DNA of 64,000 nt from Macrobrachium rosenbergii. Its lineage: Eukaryota; Arthropoda; Malacostraca; Decapoda; Palaemonidae. A program made the translations under genes and the position numbers. Each line of letters begins with the position of its first letter. Position 1 is the stretch's first letter. The notes beneath the pieces were generated by a model. It was given only the letters and a program-made list of their open reading frames with translations. It made no database searches and had not been told where the DNA came from. The stretch is taken from NCBI RefSeq assembly GCF_040412425.1, contig NC_089763.1, forward strand, positions 52,502,587 through 52,566,586, read 5' to 3'. This document shows, one piece after another, positions 10,408 to 23,027 of the stretch.

Positions 10408-11400
10408 CTCTTGAATCTCGTGAATTATGTATCTGGGTTACAGGCATCTACCCATTAATATGAATTGTTCAGCAAGACTTCTGTAATTTGCAGTTAATTT
10501 TATCATTTTCATCTCCTCACTGCAATTAAAACCGTATCATCATACACAGGGGTACATGTTTTTTAGCAACTGTTCAACTTGCTTTTTTTTAGCATTGGTT
10601 TAGTGTCACCGATATGGAAAATCTTTTCCAAGGTACCAGTGCATCTGCATAACTGCTAATTACCTTAGTGACATTTATTATTACATCAAACAAAAAATGC
10701 ACTTTATCTTCCCTTACCTTATGTAAATGCATATTATTTTGTTAGCTATATGAATCAAGATATTGTCCATAGGACTCATGTATGCTGGTATGCTCAATAA
10801 GTTGCATCTTCACATAAATGTAATTTAAGGATCTAACAGAAACATTTGACAACATTAAAATCATCTTAATAGGATGTATCACTTTAAATGAAACAACTAT
10901 CAGGGGAATGTTTTTAAATATAACAAGTAAATAACCTTTGTACAATAAAGATCATACTCAAAAGCTTAATTTCACGTGGACTGCATATAGACAACATAAA
11001 ATCATATCTGAAGTAATTATTCACAATATTAAATACAATACAGAATATATATACAATAACCCTTAAAGACAAAAGGAAATTATACAAAATATAATTCAAA
11101 ATCTAAAATAACATGAATCACAATTAGAAATACAGCATACACTACTGCAGAATAAGCTGTCTTGTCAATTTAATAAAATTGTTTGTATTCATATAAAAAT
11201 ATCTTTTCAACAATACAACAAATTACAAATTCATATCCATTGCTATTATGATTTCAGAGTAATCATTATCATCAAGCCTTGTCTTTTAAAATTACTCTTG
11301 CTCTCAAGTGTATGAAGTCATAAGATCTAACCTTCCAAAAGCTTCATGCCTCTGTAGTAGGTGAGTGTTGTTGTAAACCAAATTATTTCAATGCTGTTTG
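10408..11400. other. VPS33A downstream region, 3' UTR presumed
   Basis: AT-rich and without recognisable protein. The 3' UTR of VPS33A must begin at 11400 and run leftwards. An ATTAAA hexamer on the minus strand near 11170 is a possible polyadenylation signal, but nothing in the sequence proves it. Confidence 0.45.
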
Positions 11401-11486
11401 CTAAGGAACCAGCTCGTCAGAGAGGGATTTCAGGAATGAGGTACCATTTATAATCTTGGTTGTGGCTATAACATATTCGGGGCCCC
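11401..11486 (-). CDS. VPS33A: VPS33A last exon with stop codon
   Basis: Completes a split Gly codon and encodes 'GPEYVIATTKIINGTSFLKS' and 'LSDELVP', then TAG at 11403-11401. The 'EYVIATTKxxNGTSW' motif is the conserved VPS33A C-terminus. Acceptor TTCAACAG. Confidence 0.95.
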
Positions 11487-11712
11487 CTGTTGAATAACAT
11501 GAGATATAAATATGGTGATACATACATAAAACCAATAGTCTTAAAAAAGTTATTTGTCCAAATTGTGGAGCAGACCAAGTTCAAAATTCATAAATACCTC
11601 ACAGTGGTTGACATCTCATGAACAGAGTACCACTGATGCACCTGCATAGCAGAATGATGCTGCTGTAAATTTGTGTAGGAAGAAGGGGCATGATTTGTAA
11701 AATACAGTAATG

Positions 11713-12010
11713 ATTGATTGATTGATTTACAGATTTTATGTATACATGCCAAGCACTGGGGCAACTAATGCCATTCAGTGCTGAAACAGAAATTGACAGT
11801 GAAAAAGTTTGAAAGGTGAACAGGAGGAGAACCTCGCAGTTGCACTATGAATCAATTGTTAGTAGAGGGTGGACAATAAGATGGAAGAAAGAGAATATGA
11901 AGGAATGAAAGAGGTTGCAGCTAGGGGCTTAAGGGACGCTGCAAAGAACCTTAAGTAATGCCTACATTGCACCGCATGAGGTGCACTGACGACACTAACC
12001 CCCTACGGGG
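11713..12010 (-). mobile_element. SINE-like retroposon with target-site duplication
   Basis: A 298-bp element lies between 13-bp direct repeats aaatacagYaatg (11700-11712 and 12011-12023, one mismatch). The left edge is a short (ATTG)n run, which reads as a 3' simple-repeat tail on the minus strand. The right edge is 'ccctacgggg'. Minus-strand orientation is inferred from the tail. I recall similar 'cactgacggcactaacccccta' ends as common in decapod genomes, but this was not checked. It lies in the last intron of VPS33A. Confidence 0.75.
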
Positions 12011-12023
12011 AAATACAGCAATG

Positions 12024-14384
12024 ACCTGTATTTGAAAGATATATAAAATAATGTATTTTTCTATTCTAAAGTCAATTACACTAAATGAGAGGGAGGAAAC
12101 CAAAGACTATTCAACCTTTGTCATAAACTGCACAGTAACTAATTGGAATTTTCAGAGCTGAAGAATGAGCCATGGTAGTCAGAATCAGATTTCATTTCAA
12201 AAGTGGCTAAAGTTTTCATCAGTCAGGAAACCAGATGGCTGAAGCCAATCATGGTCAGTGGTTTAAGTTTTTACTATCTAGGTCTCAGTTCTACTGTAAC
12301 TGTCTTAATTCTGTCTGGTAAAACTCCTGTTGCTTCCATATGAAGTTTTTGCTTCAATTCCAAATTTTTTTGTGTCCATAACTGGTATCTCCTCTACAAT
12401 CTTAGTGGCCATGATTGAATTGTGACTGGTATCTTCAGCTTTACAAGTAGACCAGTCTTGTGTACATGTACGGTCACCAACCTAGTTATAATGACTGGCA
12501 AGTCCACCTCTACCAATATGATCTCTTCTGTATCCATCTCTCTATGGACACTGTAACTGTGTCTAATGTCTCTGCCTTAGGTCTGCATGATCCATCTTTT
12601 GACAGGTCTTTAAGATTGTAGCTGATGCGTCTAACTCAGGTCCAGTGTGATCTGTCTCCTTGAAACTGGTCTGAACCTGAGCCTCACTGAAGCCCATGAT
12701 CTTCTGACAAGATGTGGTGTTCTTGTATGGATATACTTTCTGGCTACATGATTCCCCTGGTGTTCTGGTCTGCTTTCAAGAACTACCTTATGAACCCCAC
12801 TCATTGGTATTTTGTAGGCTAACTCTTGTCACATACACACACACATACACACACACAAAAGAGGGCAAAATTGGACTTTTTTCTCAATTCTTCAAAAAAA
12901 TTAAGATTTTTTAGGCTTTTTTTTATGGTACGAAGGCAAAAGTCCTTCTTTCCAGATTAATCTGGCTGATGAGTTGTTTTACTTCATAAAACCTTGTTAG
13001 CCCCTTTTCATTTGTTTTTTCTTTCTGACAGATCACTGTGAAATTCAATAATTACTTCCTTGCCCTGTGGGTTAAGCAGATAATCAGTTACACCTTGGAG
13101 CCAAGTTAAGTATGATTTGAGTCTTTGAAGCACTGGTAACAGAATTCTTTTACTTTCTTGAGAGCTGTCATTCAGGGACGATTTCTCAATTCCTTTTACC
13201 TGGTAGTTATGGCAGGACAGGTTTCAGTTTTGAAGGATCTTCTTCCTCGGTTCCTTACAAACCATTGCCTTGTTTCCTTATTCTTTGGATGTCAATACTT
13301 GAAACACCATGCTTGAAGCTGAACCACTGTCAAGTGCTCTCTTGGAACATGGCCACTGCCTGGATCACACAACTGCTGTCTAGGGAAGTTTCTCTATCAT
13401 CCCACCCTTTGATTAATGGGTTTTACTACACAAGCAATGTTTTTATGATGCAAAGCCATATTTTTCAGTCAAATCCATTAATTATCCATTAATTGTAAAG
13501 CACTAAGCATGCCTCCCATTACTGCACTCAATCAATCTCTAAGGAAGAACAATGGAACAAGTATTGATATAAAGCAGTGGTTTAAGTCCAGCCAGCTGGA
13601 GCAGATGTGTTCTTTCAAAGGTAATAAAATAATCATCTAATGATTGATAGTTTGTGTAAAAAATGGGATTCTGAATCATAAAAACATTTCTCCTCTGTTT
13701 AATAGGAGTTGTTAGTCTCTGTCATTATCTCCTTCCTGGGATTCCACCTACTAACATCCTCTAACCTATACTGCAATTCACAAAGTGTTTAAATAATGGA
13801 TTTGTAAGGGAAGAAATATCATTTCTTAAAATAAAACAAATTTTTCAATACAAATCCATTATGTTAACCAAGCTGGCCCATATTCTGACCATATGGCTTT
13901 TTACAGCTGGATCTTAATATAAGAAAAGGGATTCAATTAACCACCAGGAAACTGAGGGAACCTTAACTGGTCCTTTTTCTTCTACAGTCTTCTACTTTCC
14001 GACTTTCAAATTTTGTGTGATGGATGATGGAGACTATGTAAATGGTAACATGCATACTGAAAGAAATGAATTTTGTTTTTAAAACTCATATACTACAGAC
14101 TGAGGCACCACAAAGAAAGAAACTGGTAATCAGGCTTTATGTCTCTTGTGACAGCAACAGTTTAGGTGTTGGGATGGTTAACATACAAACTAAAGTTAAT
14201 TACATCCATTACACACTTGTCACTTTGCAAGATGAAGTTCATGCCATTTTTATTTTTAGTTTCCTATTGTATGTTAAGCAATTTATAAAAGAGCTCTATA
14301 GAGTACTGAGTACAAAAACAATAAGTAAAATTTATGGTGTACAGTGCAAATATCATAAAGACTGTCACACTTCACATTACCTAC
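12024..14384. other. VPS33A last-intron sequence with a palindromic junction
   Basis: No gene recognised. At 13786-13866 two stretches carrying 'aatggatttgta' face each other ('aatggatttgtaagggaag' and 'ttcaatacaaatccatt'), which resembles the two-part ICR structure of the DIRS elements but has no assignable element around it. A short (CA)n lies at 12830-12857. Confidence 0.35.
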
Positions 14385-14507
14385 CTTGATCTACCCGAGA
14401 TGACAGAAAGCGTAATGCTGCAATTTCTGAATATGTGCATCCACCAATAAAGAACACAAGAGCTGTTCCTCCATCTGTTCCACTTTGTACTGATCCTCCA
14501 GAACCCC
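14385..14507 (-). CDS. VPS33A: VPS33A exon, 'FFIGGCTYSEIAALRFL' block
   Basis: Encodes 'GSGGSVQSGTDGGTALVFFI' and 'GGCTYSEIAALRFLSSRVDQ', corresponding to the strongly conserved 'FFLGGVTFAEIAALRFLS' end block. Two donors are visible; the GTAGGT at 14384 keeps phase with the last exon, whereas the GTAGAT nearby would not. A (CT)41 tract lies upstream of the acceptor. The Gly/Ser-rich start is an insert relative to vertebrate VPS33A. Confidence 0.94.
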
Positions 14508-14548
14508 CTGATATAAAGATATAAAGGATAAAAAAACTGTATTAATAA

Positions 14549-14550
<2 letters not shown>

Positions 14551-14632
<82 letters not shown>
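14551..14632. repeat. (GA)41 microsatellite upstream of a VPS33A 3' splice site
   Basis: An uninterrupted GA tract; in gene sense it is (CT)41, ending about 45 nt before the acceptor of the 14507-14385 exon. Confidence 0.97.
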
Positions 14633-14635
<3 letters not shown>

Positions 14636-14639
14636 TATC

Positions 14640-17600
14640 AAAACACTAATTCAGTCAAATACTTGGAGATTTACTAGTATTTTACAAAAGGCTCAACATC
14701 ACCTTTACATCTCATCAGTGCATTAGGTTTCTCTTGTTAATATATCCTCTCATATGCTCCAGGTTCTTTCTTACCAAAAGTAAATGGTAGTTAGGAATGG
14801 TATCAAATGAAGGGCTTGGAGGAGTGCATGCCAAGTAAAATAGAGTGGTTTACATTACTGACAAAAAAGATAATCTGATAAAACTTTCTTTCTTCCATTC
14901 ACATTACTTATTACTAGCTCATTTATGAACATAAAATTACTCCAGATGCTTCATCCACTCTCGAAATAAAGAAAATTGCAGTCAGCATGTAGTACTTTAC
15001 ATGTGGGTGGGATATCAGGGTGTCACACAGCTACAAGTCATTATGTTTGCACTCTGATAAATCAGCTGCAAAATATGAGGAGGAGGGGGATTGCTATGTA
15101 CTGGTTTGCATGAAAAAATATAATTTTGTTTTCTAAAAATTATATCTCACAACAAACTCAATACCCACAATCAGCTCAAAACTCATGGTTAAGGCGAAGC
15201 ATTGTTGACTGCAATAATCCTAAAAAGGGTTAATTCAGACCTATGGGATCTATATGAGAGTTCCTTGGGACTGATGTTAAGCATTCAATGACATACAGGA
15301 AATTGCATTCTGAAACATAAGCCCTGATGAGCAAAAGTAACTTGGATGGTATATTTTGTACGAGGTGACTTAGTATGTCCATTCTCTACTTCAGACCAGT
15401 CAAGAAATGCCACGTTGGGAGACTTGCACTGTCATAGGGTGCTCCTGAGAGCAGAAGCACTTATCCATTAAGTACGAAGTGAAAGTGTTTAACTTCAGGG
15501 CTCTATGTTGAAGATTAATGTCATAATGGATAAGAAAGTGACTTTCCTCAAAAAGGGACCATCTGTCTCACTGGTAACACCAGATCAAATTGCAGTATTA
15601 CAAACCTAATCACCTGTGTTACACACCTCAGCTGAATGTTGCAAACTTGCCTGCCATCTCCACATGCATACCATGAAAGGCGTGTTTACATCAAGACTTA
15701 AACCATTTAAAAGTACTGAGGCTGAATGAGCTCTATTTTTATGGAAAAGAACCATAATTTGTGCTGCTTGGCCATCAGTCACTTCTTATAAACTTCAAAA
15801 AAATGTTTTCATGATATGAAAGTGTCTTCCTTGAACCTCTTGAGTTTACTGGAAAAAAAGTGCTCAAAGAGAGCACAGAAGGAGGTCATTTATTTCCACG
15901 TGTGGTAAGAGTGTGACCCATAAGCAGGAGGACAAATGAATTGGTCTTGGCTACTTGTATTTTTTTGCAACAAGGACTGCTGCAAGAATGGACCTATCGA
16001 CTTCCAATCCTCAGTTTGTTTATCTTGTTTGAGATAGTGTGCAGTTCACTGGCACAGGAAAACTAAAGAAGTCTGAACTAAAGCTCATATGGAAGCTAAT
16101 AAGAGTCCTTAGGACTAATGAACAACACTACATCATATGTTGAAGGGTTCTCCTGAGAAGCCTCGTCCCCTGAGTGCTGAAAAAAAAACCACCTCATATC
16201 CACTGAAAGACCTAATTCAACTCCACTCAGCTAATGACTAGAGTAATCATGGACCATCACCTCTATGGCTGAGACTGGCAACTTTTTCTGCCACCTGAGA
16301 AACAAAAGAAATGCTATCAATAAAATACTGTAGTATGGTATCAATACACCTTTAGCTACACCCCGTCACAGAATAAGTTCCACACTGTCAGGTACATTTA
16401 AAGGCAGCTATGCATGCTTGGATGGAGCATCAGTTGTTATATCAAAGAGCCTTTGCCACTGAGGTTCTGCTTCTGGCATGAACGTTCAGTATCTTCATAT
16501 GATCCAAAAGAGCTGAGTAAAATTTTAAAATTTAGGTGAATAAATTCATCACTAGATAAACCAGTCCCACTTTGGTTGAAACACAGATTCACAGTGGAGC
16601 TATTTCTAGAGTCATGACCAGAGCCACAACCAAAACAAAGACAAATGGAAAGAGATCAGAACTGCTTCAACTGTCTTGTCCAGAGCCATTTTGATGACTG
16701 GAACTTCTACCAAAGCCTCTAAAGCAGTCAGAACCATGAGAGGAACAGTTCCTTCTTACAATACCAGTGTTGTTTCAATGACCAAACTTGTAAACTGACC
16801 AGATCTAGATCCAGAACTTGCTCTGGTTTCCACGACCCAAGTTCTAATGACCGTAATCATGACCACAGCCACTCCAGCATTCAGAATTAGAACCACCTTA
16901 ATGAGCAGAACCATTCTAATGATCAGAGCTACCATAAGTGGCATAAGCCAAAGCATGGTTAAAGAGCCTGTGGCACTGGGCAGTCACAGTTTTAAAATCT
17001 CTGCACAGAAAACAGCAACTTGGAGATCATCCTGAGGTTCACTCTGAAAAAACAAGTATGGTTGCAAACAGCCTCAGCCAAAGCTCAAGTCTTCTGTTGA
17101 AACATTTGTCCCATTCATATATAAACCGAGCCATTGGGCACACTTCATTCATGAAACGTAAAATATCCTAGTCACACAGACTGCCAATGGAGAGTGGGAG
17201 TGAGATGGAGAATGGGAGTGGATCCATTGCCAATTTGAACCTAGTGGTCACCATATTTCTCACTATGATTCTTACGATAGTGCCTGTAATCCAAGTCTCA
17301 CTATTCATGGGAAAGCATCCAGAGCTGCAAAGACTTTTTCTTGTGGCTCCTTCTAAAGGAGTTGCTAGAATCTTGAGTATCAAAGCAGCTTCCAAGTGAA
17401 AAAGCAGTTATGTTCCACATCTTTTGTCCTGGTTCCATGTTCTTTCAGCTCTGGTTCTGTGCATCAGAGCAGTTCTTGAATGAGTCTGGTGCTGAAAAGC
17501 AAAGCAGGAAAGGTCTCAAAGAGTGGGTGTAATGTGGCTTTTCCTTAAGAGTAGTGCTGGCTGCAGGAGCTGAAGGGGTCATGGGCTGGCCCTTGTTTCC

Positions 17601-19239
17601 CTCCAGCCATAAAAGCTGAGGGCTGGCATACCTTCAGAGCTGAAAACCGATGTAGCTTGGCCTGGCTATCCTTACTAGAGTGACCTGGATCTCGTCACTG
17701 ATGGGCCATCAGCTTGGCTACTATCCTGGCATAGCTCCAGTCCCAGGTTGCCAGTATGTCTGCTTACTCAGATCTGGATATGGCTTGTGGGTTCTGTGGT
17801 AGGCTAAGTTTGGGTTTGTATGATGAAAGAGGATTTGTGTGAATTGACTGTTTTGTTTTTGTTGTTGTAATGTTTTTTATTGTGTTTATTTTGGGTTTTT
17901 GTTATGAATGTCTAATGTATGTTTTCATGTTTTTTTTTTTATTTGCAGTTTACTTGAGTGTGATAGGGCAGAGTAATTGGTTTCCCTTCGCCTGAACTGG
18001 AAGAGGTTTACCAGGAAGAGGAAATTGACATTGGCAACTACCAAAGCAGTCAAACAGCTGGTGAGACCAAACCATTTTCAAGTGCCTTAGTGTGAAGTTT
18101 TCATGTCAGTTACTTAAGACAGCAATTGTCCTAAATGGGATCAGGGTCAGAGAAAGTGCTTAAATATCTGTAGGCTGATTTTATTGTGAATGAGATCTCA
18201 GATTCTCGTCTGGAAGGAGAGAAGGGCTTTTGTGTAGAAAAAGACTGCATGGAGAAATTCCAAAGTAATTTCTTCCCTCAGCTTGGATGTCATAGCTAAA
18301 ATAAACTCCGTAGTGATCCCCAAATTATGTGTTGACTTCCGTGATTTTCTTGGATTATTCTGAGATGAAGTGCTAAGAAAGATAAGGAACTTGAATGGGA
18401 TATATGCCAGAGATGGATTATTTGTTGATAATATTTTGACTATTGATAGTATTAAGTTAGGCTAAGTTAAGTATAGGAAGATTGTTTTGATAAAATTTAA
18501 TGCTAAGTAGGAAATAAGTTAGATTAAGTATTGTGAGATAATAATTGCTAAACTGTGGCAAATGTCAATAAATTTAGGATAAGGTTCTGTTTGAAGGTCT
18601 TCAGGCCACTGTAATTTTAAGGTTAATAAATTATGATAGGTGAAAAGAGTTTTCTTTAACCTCTGAATCTGTTCCCATCATTCTGCACCAATTGTGTCAA
18701 ATAGAAAAGCCCCTACAGTTTGGCATAAGCTTACACAATACAATGAATGTACTTTTAAAGAAAAGAACATAGGGCATTCTCTAACTAAGAAAATTAAGAG
18801 TGAAGAGCTGGTAATGATATCTGTTCACTGGACAGCAGATGCATGAATCTAGACTATATTAGCTGCTTACAGTCTGGGGAACAGCCCTCCTACACAAAGT
18901 GCTGAATGCTGTTTTTTTTTTTTTATTTCAGAAGTGCAGTAATTACATGTAATAGGTTTACTGTGAAGCAAGCAATTTTGTGTTGCCTGAATTCCCATGG
19001 AGCTTGGATAAATTGATAATCAAAAGATAAGTGTGAGGATGGGCAAAAGACTATATCAGAAATTTGCCATTGCAATGGTGCTCAGCATACCAGCAAACCT
19101 TTTTAGTTTTGGTGTCAGCACACTATCAGCATATTTATTACATTAATTAGTTTTCGGCTCTAAGTTCTAATACTGTAACAGATATGATTTCAATTGCTTT
19201 AATGAGCTATAAAATGTTATAAAACAACAAAATAATTAC
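14640..19239. other. VPS33A intron, repeat-like middle part
   Basis: Mostly unrecognised. The part at 15100-17600 has compositional features of a very old minus-strand retroelement. At 16590-17030 a short degenerate repeat of 'agaacc/accagag' gives Gly/Ser-rich minus-strand peptides like an RG-rich gag tail. Near 15420-15360 the minus strand reads 'PTWHFLTGLK', weakly like the start of a DIRS recombinase core. This is too weak for a firm call. Confidence 0.3.
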
Positions 19240-19376
19240 TTCTCTGTCTTAGAGCACTTGGAAGTTGTTGTGTTTCAGTAAGTGTAGGACCTGGTAACAG
19301 TTGCAAAACACCAGTAATAGCTCTCCACCCTGGCCACTGCAGAAATTCTACAAGACGAGCACTCAAAGGAGCATAC
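19240..19376 (-). CDS. VPS33A: VPS33A exon
   Basis: Encodes 'YAPLSARLVEFLQWPGWRAI' and 'LQLLPGPTLTETQQLPSALR'. It matches the 'GYAPLSVRLAQLL..PGW' and 'LPGP..E..QPLP' segments. Acceptor TATTCAG, donor GTAATT, which is a weaker donor than the others. The intron before it is only 426 nt and carries a long hairpin (19561-19711). Confidence 0.95.
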
Positions 19377-19560
19377 CTGAATAGAAAAATAATAACAGTA
19401 CACTGGCAGAAACTAATCTTGTGAATATTGAAAAATAAACTGCCAAGATCCAACCACATACTCTAGATTCCAAACAATAATGTATAACTGCAAGTTATGT
19501 CTAAAACATGAATCCTTTCATGAAAACTTCCAAATTAATAAAGGAATGAAAAAAGAAATC

Positions 19561-19711
19561 ATGGAGAAACAAATTCAGTTATGTACATGTATATTTAAAG
19601 ATAAAACTGCACAGATATCTTTCGAGAATCGAACAGATTCCCGAAAGCTATCTGTACAGTTTTATCTTTAAATATATATACATATACATAACTGTGGATT
19701 TGTTTCTCCAT
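19561..19711. repeat. Long near-perfect hairpin inside a 426-nt VPS33A intron
   Basis: Arms 19561-19630 and 19636-19711 are reverse complements over about 70 bp with few mismatches and a 5-nt loop (gaaca). Both strands therefore show matching short reading frames ('MEKQIQ..' and 'MEKQIH..'), which are not genes. A 12-bp direct repeat aaagaaatcatg lies at 19552-19563 and 19742-19753, suggesting insertion of a foldback element. Confidence 0.9.
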
Positions 19712-19802
19712 TTGAAGAGTCATGCTACTGTGAGTTTTTTTAAAGAAATCATGCTCAGAAAATAGACATATTATAGACATACCACTCGCTACAGGTACCT
19801 AC

Positions 19803-20056
19803 CCTGAATGAACATACGACATATCTGTTGGATTGTGTTCACTGACATCATCTACAGTTAGCTGCATAGTCTTCCGTATGGTAGCATAAGTACTCCTTCC
19901 TTGTTGTATGTACAAAAGGCCAGCTTTTTCTAAGTTTTCTAAGGTAAGAAAGTGTTCAAAACCATATGTGCTAATTATGTCCCTTTTATAATGCTCAAGT
20001 ACCTTAGGTTTGAAACCACTGTTGACAATACACTGAAGACATATCAGTCTCAATAC
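19803..20056 (-). CDS. VPS33A: VPS33A exon
   Basis: Encodes '[20 protein letters not shown]', '[19 protein letters not shown]', '[19 protein letters not shown]' and '[10 protein letters not shown]'. Matches the VPS33A block containing the ENLEKAGLL helix and the ISYVYSGYAPLS loop. Acceptor TTTGCAG, donor GTAGGT. Ends with GG of a Gly codon. Confidence 0.97.
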
Positions 20057-23027
20057 CTGCAAAGATGACATGATTCTATCTGTAGTAATCAATGTGATGA
20101 AATAAAGAATACACAAAGCTCTACGCAATCAGGTTTGATACATAGAAATTACATTCCATATGCCACAATATACACTAAGTATTGAGAAGATGAGTAATGG
20201 ATTCTTACTAATGGATGAGAAGAGCAGTATACAGTAAACTACAGAAGGTGGACATATGTGTACACCAACTGGAGAGGCTGGGTCTCCTTGTAATTTAAGG
20301 GACTTATATTTCCCACATACAACAAACAAAAGTAAAATTACGTGCTCATAAAATTTCCTCTCACATCCAAAAAATATTAGAATTGTATGTTGAATAATAC
20401 AATTTAGCAAAGAAGCACTAATTATACAGATTAAATAATATTACTCTATTATTGTTGTATTTTGAAGTAGTTCAATGAGACCAAGCCACATTACTAGACT
20501 TGCACTTAGCTCAAATGAGAGATTTGTTCATCAGGGGGAACTGAAACCAGAACAAGGTAAAGATGAAGAAATTATAAAGCCTAACAAGAAAACACTAAAG
20601 GGGGAAAAAAGTACACAGCAATAAGCAATACAGCTGGGGCAGAGGGTATGCTGCAAAGAACATTTAGTAATGTATTTAGTACTGTCTAAAGTGCTATGCA
20701 AGGCACACTGTGATAGATATGGCAAAATGAGCTGTACTGCAAAATAACATAATGGGGGTACAAAAAATTTCAACACTGTATGATTCATCCAGTAAGGTTA
20801 GTAAGGTACGGATGGTGGGTTTTCATACCTACAGAAACAAACATCTAACTTCTTTTTCTACAAGTTATAATCCAAAGTTGGCTGAGAATAGCCAATTAAG
20901 TATCTGGATATCCTGACAATAAGCACACAGCACTAAATACAAACAAAAACTGATTTTTTTATTACAAATAAAACTGATTTTTTTGTTGTAAACCAATCAC
21001 TTTATGATGGTCTCCACATGAGTAAACTCCTTTGCCAGATACACTCAAATAGAAGAGAATCCCCAGTTCTCTCCATACATCTGTGTTCCGAAGTCCCTTT
21101 ATTGGCAGTAAATGGTAATTCATGTTGTCTTACCACCCTGCAAGCTATGTGGGGTTGGAACAAGAGCAAATCATCTCAAAATGTAATGGGTTTGTTCCAC
21201 ACCAATCACATTTCAAGGTAATTGGAACCAAAAAAATAAAATTCTTTTTGAAAATTTTACTGGTTTTATCACCAAAAATCCATCACTTTATGACTGACTG
21301 GAATTAATGCACTGACTCCCAGGAATTGGGAACCAGCAAACTACTGAATGCCCATGTCTGATAGCCCAGGAATTGTGAGGACTAATAAGGGGTCATGAAA
21401 TGGACTAGCACCTTATTGGTAAAAGTAGTCAGTATCGCAGGACTGAGCAGATAGCAGACAACAGCACTTATCTTGAATCAGCAACACAGAAAAGAGCATC
21501 CCACCTAAGGTGTGTGACGAGTGACCAAATTAAAAAGAAGAGAAAGAGGAGTCAGAGTCAAAAACATCCTCTCTTTTTTGAAGACTAATACTGTGGCTAG
21601 CAGCTGTCTAGATGTAAGACTTCCAACTAAGAACATGTCAAAGGATTTATGAGTTATGATCCAAAGGTAAATATGCACAAAGGCATTCAGGGAACTTGAC
21701 AAAGCAAACCTTACAATAAAAGAAACTTCTCTATTTCTTTTAAAGGTCTGAGATGTACATAAAGCTTTAATTCAATTACCTTTTACATTTAAACTAGATG
21801 CTATGAAATCATACATTTCAGTGTAATAAGGTGCCAAGCGCCGTTTTTTAAAAATGATCATAAAGTTTTCTTGAAAAGCTTATAAAAGACCTGAATCATA
21901 CCTCATTTTAAAGGAAATTTATTCGCCTATTTATGCAAAAACATTATAGTATGTTTTGTCATTTAGCGGCCACAACCACAAAAAGTGAGGTAATGTAAGA
22001 TTGTAAAGTGTTAATACAATGAACACAATTTAACGGCAATTCAGTTTTTTCTAAAATATTTATAATAATGCTCTAAAATTATTATTATAACATATCTGAG
22101 TAAAATTTCCATGAAAATATTATAAAACAAAAACAATTACCGTACAAAAACAGACTACAATATGCCTCTTTTTTATGACAAGTCATGATGTAGCAGTGAG
22201 AACTTATGGGCGAAATTTCCTTTGTTTTGCATGGATTTTCGAACCTTTGCCAGTAACATAAGGGGACAAAGTGTGTGTACAGGATAGTGCTGTACTTTAG
22301 CTGCTCGCTCACAATAAAAACCAGTTCGGCCGCGGTGGCGCTTTTTGCCACCTTGTTACGCCCCTCATATCATCATAAGTTCTTAAGATGACCTGATGAG
22401 TAAGACACTTGTCTTACTCACACTGGTGGGCAAAGGCATTCAGTTTCTCCTTTTATAAAAGCTTTGGTCTTACAAAGATAAATCTTGATGCTCTTTACAA
22501 CAGGCCAGGATGGAATTACAAATAACATTGCAGGATACAGTTGGAAACAAGGCAAACAGGACAACTCAATACTTTCCAGGTTATTTGTGTGAAAAACTCG
22601 CTTGCCTAGCTGGGGCTATGGCTACCAACTGTTTTCTTCAGGGTAAGATCCCTTAGAGGAGCATCTTCCAGGGTTTTGTGCACAGAAGTGGATAGGTGTT
22701 TTAACATCAGTGATGTGTGAAAGGATGGGGCTGAAGAATCTTAAGTGGAGCTTATCTTTCAAAAGACTGGCGCATACACTGAAGCTAACCGGAAGAAGAA
22801 CCCAGGTTGATGCCTTATTTTGGTTTAAAGAGACATTTAAATTATCACTGAGACAGCTGCAAAAATCAAATACTTTGCCTTGGTAAGTTGCAATATTTTT
22901 TTTAATTTAAAAGTTGAATTGGACTGAAAGACTAAGTACTCCTCAGTTCATAGAGTAAAGTATAGACACTAACATTCAACATGGGAGTAAAATTTTTTTT
23001 TAAATCTGGAAAAGCCCTAATTACTTA
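20057..23027. other. VPS33A intron, left part
   Basis: AT-rich; no gene. Partial local duplications of 'aaaactgatttttt' near 20945-20985 and 'ccatcactttatgactg' near 21283 hint at old repeats, not resolved. Confidence 0.35.

Noticed and set aside
14508..14641. Poly-(Leu-Ser) reading frame leading into the VPS33A exon
   Set aside because: It is the (CT)41 intronic tract read through the acceptor; the conserved exon starts at 14507 after a CAG.
15300..17600. Firm call of another DIRS element
   Set aside because: Only a weak recombinase-like stretch and RG-like composition; no terminal repeats or RT motifs found, so kept as a low-confidence note.
19480..19780. Two similar small proteins on opposite strands
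   Set aside because: Produced by the two arms of one hairpin; no codon evidence for either.
22085..22351. 88-residue minus-strand frame as a gene
   Set aside because: No recognisable similarity, no splice context, AT-rich intron.
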